In this document: piece by piece, positions 61,301 to 64,000 of the stretch
Numbering within the stretch: the first letter of the stretch is position 1
Layout of the letters: every line of letters begins with the position of its first letter
NCBI GenBank assembly: GCA_022844225.1
Contig: JALHMC010000004.1
Location: 96,804 to 160,803 of the forward strand
DNA length: 64,000 nt
Reading direction: 5' to 3'
Source: Hyphomicrobiaceae bacterium
Lineage (GTDB): Bacteria; Pseudomonadota; Alphaproteobacteria; Rhizobiales; Hyphomicrobiaceae
Made by a program: the position numbers and the translations under genes
The notes under the pieces: model-generated
Databases searched by the model: none
What the model was told of the DNA's origin: nothing
Seen by the model: only the letters and a program-made list of their open reading frames with translations

Positions 61301-61449
61301 TTGGCACTGATCTCAATGGTCGGGAAATCGACACTTGGCAGTTCGGCGACGGGTAGCAAACGGTACGCAAAGAAGCCGAACAGAACGATCGCCGCCATGA
61401 TGAGCGTCGTCATCACGGGGCGTCTGATGCAGATTTCTGAGGGGTTCAT
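58330..61449 (-). CDS. RND efflux permease (HAE1/AcrB-type)
   Basis: A 1039-residue inner-membrane pump of the hydrophobe/amphiphile RND family. Twelve helices flank two large periplasmic loops. Motif A [36 protein letters not shown] (in part: [18 protein letters not shown]), the proton-relay Asp pair in [18 protein letters not shown], and [18 protein letters not shown] and [15 protein letters not shown] are all present. Its size and motifs fit MdtBC/AcrB-like drug or solvent pumps. It starts 4 bases inside the adaptor gene (ATGA overlap), so adaptor and pump are coupled. No TolC-type gene is in the window. Confidence 0.95.
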   Translation of the reverse strand: [1039 protein letters not shown]

Positions 61450-62630
61450 GTTTGCCCCTTGGTCGTGGCATTCCTTGGGGAGGCCCCAAGGGGCGTCATT
61501 CTCGAATCGGGGAAAAGCCGCAGCTGACCGTCAACGACGATGCTTTCCCCGACATCGAGTCCGCGGCTGACGACCGTCTCGTCGCCAACCTCGGGACCGA
61601 TGGTGACGGAACGCAACTCGGCGGTGTTATCGGGCCGGGCCACCCAAACGTAGTGGCCGCGCTGATTGATCTGGATGCCCCTGGATGGGGCAACCACTGC
61701 GTCCGGTAGCGTCGTCATGCGAACGCGTGCCTTGACGAACTGCCCCGGCACGAAGCGCTCCTCCGCGTTTGCGAAGCGGGCCATGACCGTGATCGTGCCG
61801 GTGGTCACGTCAACCGTATTGTTGATAAAGAATAACTCGCCATTCTCGCGCGCCGTCTCGTCGCCTTGCACGCGCGCCTCGACGACCAAGGGCTCGGCCG
61901 CCTTCAACCTCGCACGAAGCTCGCCGATATGTTGTTCGGGAAGAGCGAACGCCACATTGATCGGCTTGATGGCCGTCAGCATCATGATCGCCTGGGTGTC
62001 GTTGGCTTTCACCATGTTGCCGGGTGCAAGGAGGATCGAACCGACGCGACCCTCTATTGGGGCCTTGATCGTGGCGTACTCGAGGTTGAGGCGGGCGATC
62101 TCGACGGCTGCCTCGGAGGCGCTTATCGCGGCTCTCAATGCCGCGACCGACGTCTCAGCCTCCTCGAGCTTGGTTCTCGGTGAGATGCCCTTCTGAGCCA
62201 GGCTCTCGAAGCGCTTCTCGTCTGCGACTGCCTTCTCGAGATTGGCGCGGTCCCGAGCGACATTCGCTTCAGCTTGGCGCAGTTGGGCCTCGAATGGGCG
62301 GGCATCAAGTCGGAAGAGCAGGTCTCCCTGTTTGACCATCTGGCCCTCGGAGACGACGGCTTCCATCAACTGGCCGTCCACCCGCGCCTTGATCGCGACT
62401 GTCGATCGCGCCTGCACGTTACCGATCCCTTCGAGCACGATCGGCACGTCGAGGCGCCTCGTCTGAGCCAGCCGGACCGGCGCGGGGGGGAGAGCCTTGG
62501 CCGTCGCCTTCGGCTTATTGTCGCCAAAACGCTCGGCCACCCATTGTCTGAACCGGGGGTCGTTCTGGTGCGCGTACCAAGCCGAGCCGGCGACGACGAG
62601 CAAGAGCAGGAGCGCAATGACGCGTCGCAT
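61446..62630 (-). CDS. RND efflux periplasmic adaptor (membrane fusion protein)
   Basis: A 394-residue periplasmic adaptor. The N-terminal helix is VIALLLLLVVAGSAWYA. A barrel-sandwich half-motif (VQARSTVAIKARVDGQLMEAVVSEGQMVKQGDLLFRLDARPFEAQLRQAEA; short elements DGQLMEAVVSEGQMVKQGDL) precedes an alpha-hairpin with long coiled coil, then IKAPIEGRVGSILLAPGNMV and a C-terminal beta-barrel (IFVGQFVKARV-like VPGQFVKARVRM). ATG 62630 is chosen, since the conserved part starts MRRVIALLLLL. It is the first gene of the two-gene efflux operon. Confidence 0.93.
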   Translation of the reverse strand: MRRVIALLLLLVVAGSAWYAHQNDPRFRQWVAERFGDNKPKATAKALPPAPVRLAQTRRLDVPIVLEGIGNVQARSTVAIKARVDGQLMEAVVSEGQMVKQGDLLFRLDARPFEAQLRQAEANVARDRANLEKAVADEKRFESLAQKGISPRTKLEEAETSVAALRAAISASEAAVEIARLNLEYATIKAPIEGRVGSILLAPGNMVKANDTQAIMMLTAIKPINVAFALPEQHIGELRARLKAAEPLVVEARVQGDETARENGELFFINNTVDVTTGTITVMARFANAEERFVPGQFVKARVRMTTLPDAVVAPSRGIQINQRGHYVWVARPDNTAELRSVTIGPEVGDETVVSRGLDVGESIVVDGQLRLFPDSRMTPLGASPRNATTKGQT

Positions 62631-62788
62631 CCTCGGTGGGCCCTCTCGGTTATATGGTCTAAAGCCGGAAACGTGACGCAACGGTACAGCAGATCACGTC
62701 GCGACAGAAGGGACGCACCGCGCCTGTTCACGCCTTAGTCAACGGTTGGGTCGCACTCATTCCATCGCAGAAGCGACGGACGCATCCG

Positions 62789-63136
62789 TCAGAGGACCTT
62801 GCAGACCCAATGACGTCGATTGTGGGTAAACGGGCGGACCTCTCCGGGCCAGCGACCTTTCTCGCCGGCCTCGGCCCATTCGGGGCTCATCAGGACGCCC
62901 GGATTTTCGATCTCGTAGATTGCCGTGTAGATCGGACCATCGTGCGGCTTCTCGATCTTTTGGCCGCCGAGTTGCATGGTGAACGCCTCGCCCTTGATGC
63001 GAGTCGCGCCGCGTACGCCCGGCACCTTCGTGATGTAGGGCACGTGCTCTTTATCGTAGACTTCGTTGAACAGCGCTTCCTTGTCGGGGGCAACATCCAT
63101 GCTGACGATAAACAGATACTTGGTCGCGATCGGCAT
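62789..63136 (-). CDS. Small dimeric alpha/beta-barrel-like protein of unknown function
   Basis: A 115-residue protein with no signal peptide. KYLFIVSMDVAPDKEALFNEVYDKEHVPYITKVPGV (in part: FNEVYDKEHVPYITKVPGV) is the pattern of EthD/DUF1330-like dimeric ferredoxin-fold proteins that bind small aromatic or lipid-like ligands; the middle GPIYTAIYEIENP is another typical strand. ATG 63136 has GAGGAG seven bases upstream. Single-gene unit. The function is unknown. Confidence 0.82.
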   Translation of the reverse strand: MPIATKYLFIVSMDVAPDKEALFNEVYDKEHVPYITKVPGVRGATRIKGEAFTMQLGGQKIEKPHDGPIYTAIYEIENPGVLMSPEWAEAGEKGRWPGEVRPFTHNRRHWVCKVL

Positions 63137-63298
63137 TGGGAACTCCTCGAGCGTATGTCGGTGACACTCTAGGACGGCTGCCGACGCTTGGACAATCGTT
63201 ACGACAACTCGGTTGGCCGTTATCGCGCGGTACGCTCTACCGTGGGGGCAAAACGCGGTCAGCCGGGATCTCGTCCAGTGTGCGGCTACGACGCAGTC

Positions 63299-63607
63299 TC
63301 AGCCAGCTTCGGGCACTGGTCTTTGCGGGGCCCGGCTCAAGGCGAGACAGCGTTGAATGAATGCGGCATTGGGGCAGAACTGCGGGTAGGCAGCTCGCTC
63401 GTCCCCAGCAGCAGCAGCAAGGGACTGCTCACAGGCAGCCGACGAGCCGCATCGGTAGCATCGTGCGCGTGCGTCGAGGAGGGCCTCGCCGGAATCGAGC
63501 CTAGCAGCTGCTGAGCTGGCACCAAACCGCTCGAGTATGCCGTCCAGCACGTCGTGCATATGCCATACCCGACCGGTCATCGGGCGATTTAGAACCCCTG
63601 GGTCCAT
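63299..63607 (-). CDS. DUF6455-like small cysteine-rich protein
   Basis: A 102-residue protein. The C-terminal half has RARCYRCGSSAACEQSLAAA and then PQFCPNAAFIQRCL: the C-x2-C-x5-C plus FCPNA pattern is characteristic of DUF6455, a family of unknown function common in alphaproteobacteria. The start chosen is ATG 63607, with GGAGG eight bases upstream. The same frame is open to the window edge, but the upstream part is not protein-like. A 14-base palindrome lies 35 bases before the start. Confidence 0.7.
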   Translation of the reverse strand: MDPGVLNRPMTGRVWHMHDVLDGILERFGASSAAARLDSGEALLDARARCYRCGSSAACEQSLAAAAGDERAAYPQFCPNAAFIQRCLALSRAPQRPVPEAG

Positions 63608-64000
63608 GAGGAGGACCTCCGATATGAGCCTCTCCTGCGGATCTGATATATCAGAACGGAATTCAGGCACCAACGTGGCAGCGAGCCGCTGCCCCATTGA
63701 GTTAGGGTAAGGCTCGTGTGGTGGCGTCGGCGAAGGGGCCGCATTGACTGATAAGGCGGCGGCGCGCTCTTGGGATAAGTCGCTCAGAGACGGCGTCCGG
63801 GGTCCTCGCTCCCGGCCAACGTGGTGCTCGGCATTGAACGCCAACATGAATGTATTGCTCTCTACCACCGAACGGGGCTGGGCCGCGGCTCGTACCCATG
63901 GCGCGGTCCACCGCGGAGCCTTGTCGGATGCCCTCGAAGCTGGCTGGCGACGTCGTGACCGCGATGCATGAGACGAAGGTTGAGGCACGGCCCGTGCCAC
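63608..64000. other. Right-end non-coding stretch
   Basis: About 390 bases to the window edge. It holds a 14-base palindrome (listed separately). At 63955 a GTG and at 63964 an ATG open a short plus-strand frame that runs off the edge without a visible ribosome binding site. I do not call a gene there. Confidence 0.4.
63642..63655. promoter_or_regulatory. Palindrome TCTGATATATCAGA before DUF6455 gene
   Basis: A perfect 14-base palindrome located 35-48 bases upstream of the DUF6455 start codon on the minus strand, where a promoter would lie. It looks like an operator for a dimeric repressor, with an AT-rich core in a GC-rich setting. Confidence 0.45.

Overview
The window looks like chromosome of a GC-rich alphaproteobacterium, most likely of the order Hyphomicrobiales (Rhizobiales). 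The evidence is a full-length CtrA cell-cycle regulator divergent from a FliJ-like gene, an MbfA membrane ferritin with an Irr-type iron-control palindrome upstream, FnrL-type and FixK-like Crp/Fnr regulators with TTGAT-N4-ATCAA boxes, two Omp25/OmpW-like barrels, and the yajC-secD-secF-Mth938 order. I see no CRISPR array, transposase, integrase or rRNA. One tRNA (Asp, GTC) is present. Genus cannot be fixed from the sequence alone.

Layout. 1-9.3 kb: the start of an unknown gene, an outer-membrane barrel, an SDR-fold protein that has lost its catalytic residues, tRNA-Asp, a DapA-family aldolase, a secreted protein and a DnaJ/CbpA-type co-chaperone. An MsbA-like ABC exporter follows, then two tandem 2-oxoglutarate/Fe(II) oxygenases and a broken outer-membrane-protein remnant. 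9.3-16.5 kb: hemN and an FnrL-type regulator diverge around a perfect FNR box. Next come a MotA/ExbB plus MotB/OmpA pair, an inositol monophosphatase, a DUF1272/GNAT pair and a methyltransferase. 16.6-25.5 kb: a catabolic island on the minus strand (unknown protein, RidA, gamma-glutamyltransferase-like, alpha/beta hydrolase, MetY, mandelate-racemase-like), with an SMP-30 lactonase, a luciferase-like monooxygenase and a VOC protein on the plus strand.

25.5-40.8 kb: OmpW and a second Crp/Fnr regulator diverge around two FNR-type boxes. An AAA ATPase diverges from a long plus-strand run for protein export and envelope quality control: yajC, secD, secF, Mth938-like, a membrane protein, an NDUFAF6/phytoene-synthase-like protein, a 635-residue SGNH hydrolase, thyA, folA, hflK, hflC and a DegP-type protease. 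41-43.6 kb: psd and pssA (phosphatidylethanolamine synthesis) and a metallo-beta-lactamase-fold hydrolase. 43.6-50.2 kb: a bifunctional ManC, a HerA-like ATPase, a soluble PdhS/PleC-like histidine kinase, an M20-type amidohydrolase and an XRE regulator.

50.4-64 kb: mbfA with its ICE-like palindrome, an orphan CoxL-type molybdoenzyme subunit, a putative lipoprotein, a FliJ-like protein, then a 0.7-kb region full of inverted repeats leading to ctrA. After ctrA and its terminator come an L,D-transpeptidase, an RND efflux pump (adaptor plus permease, no outer-membrane factor), and two small proteins.

Two regulatory themes recur. One is oxygen/iron control: three FNR-type boxes, one Irr-type box, hemN, ompW and mbfA. 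The other is envelope building and cell-cycle control: SecDF-YajC, HflKC, DegP, Psd/PssA, L,D-transpeptidase, CtrA and a PdhS-like kinase. I found no clear new defence system. The best candidates for something undescribed are the exporter plus twin-oxygenase locus, the divergent ompW/FixK-like unit, and the hairpin-rich ctrA leader.
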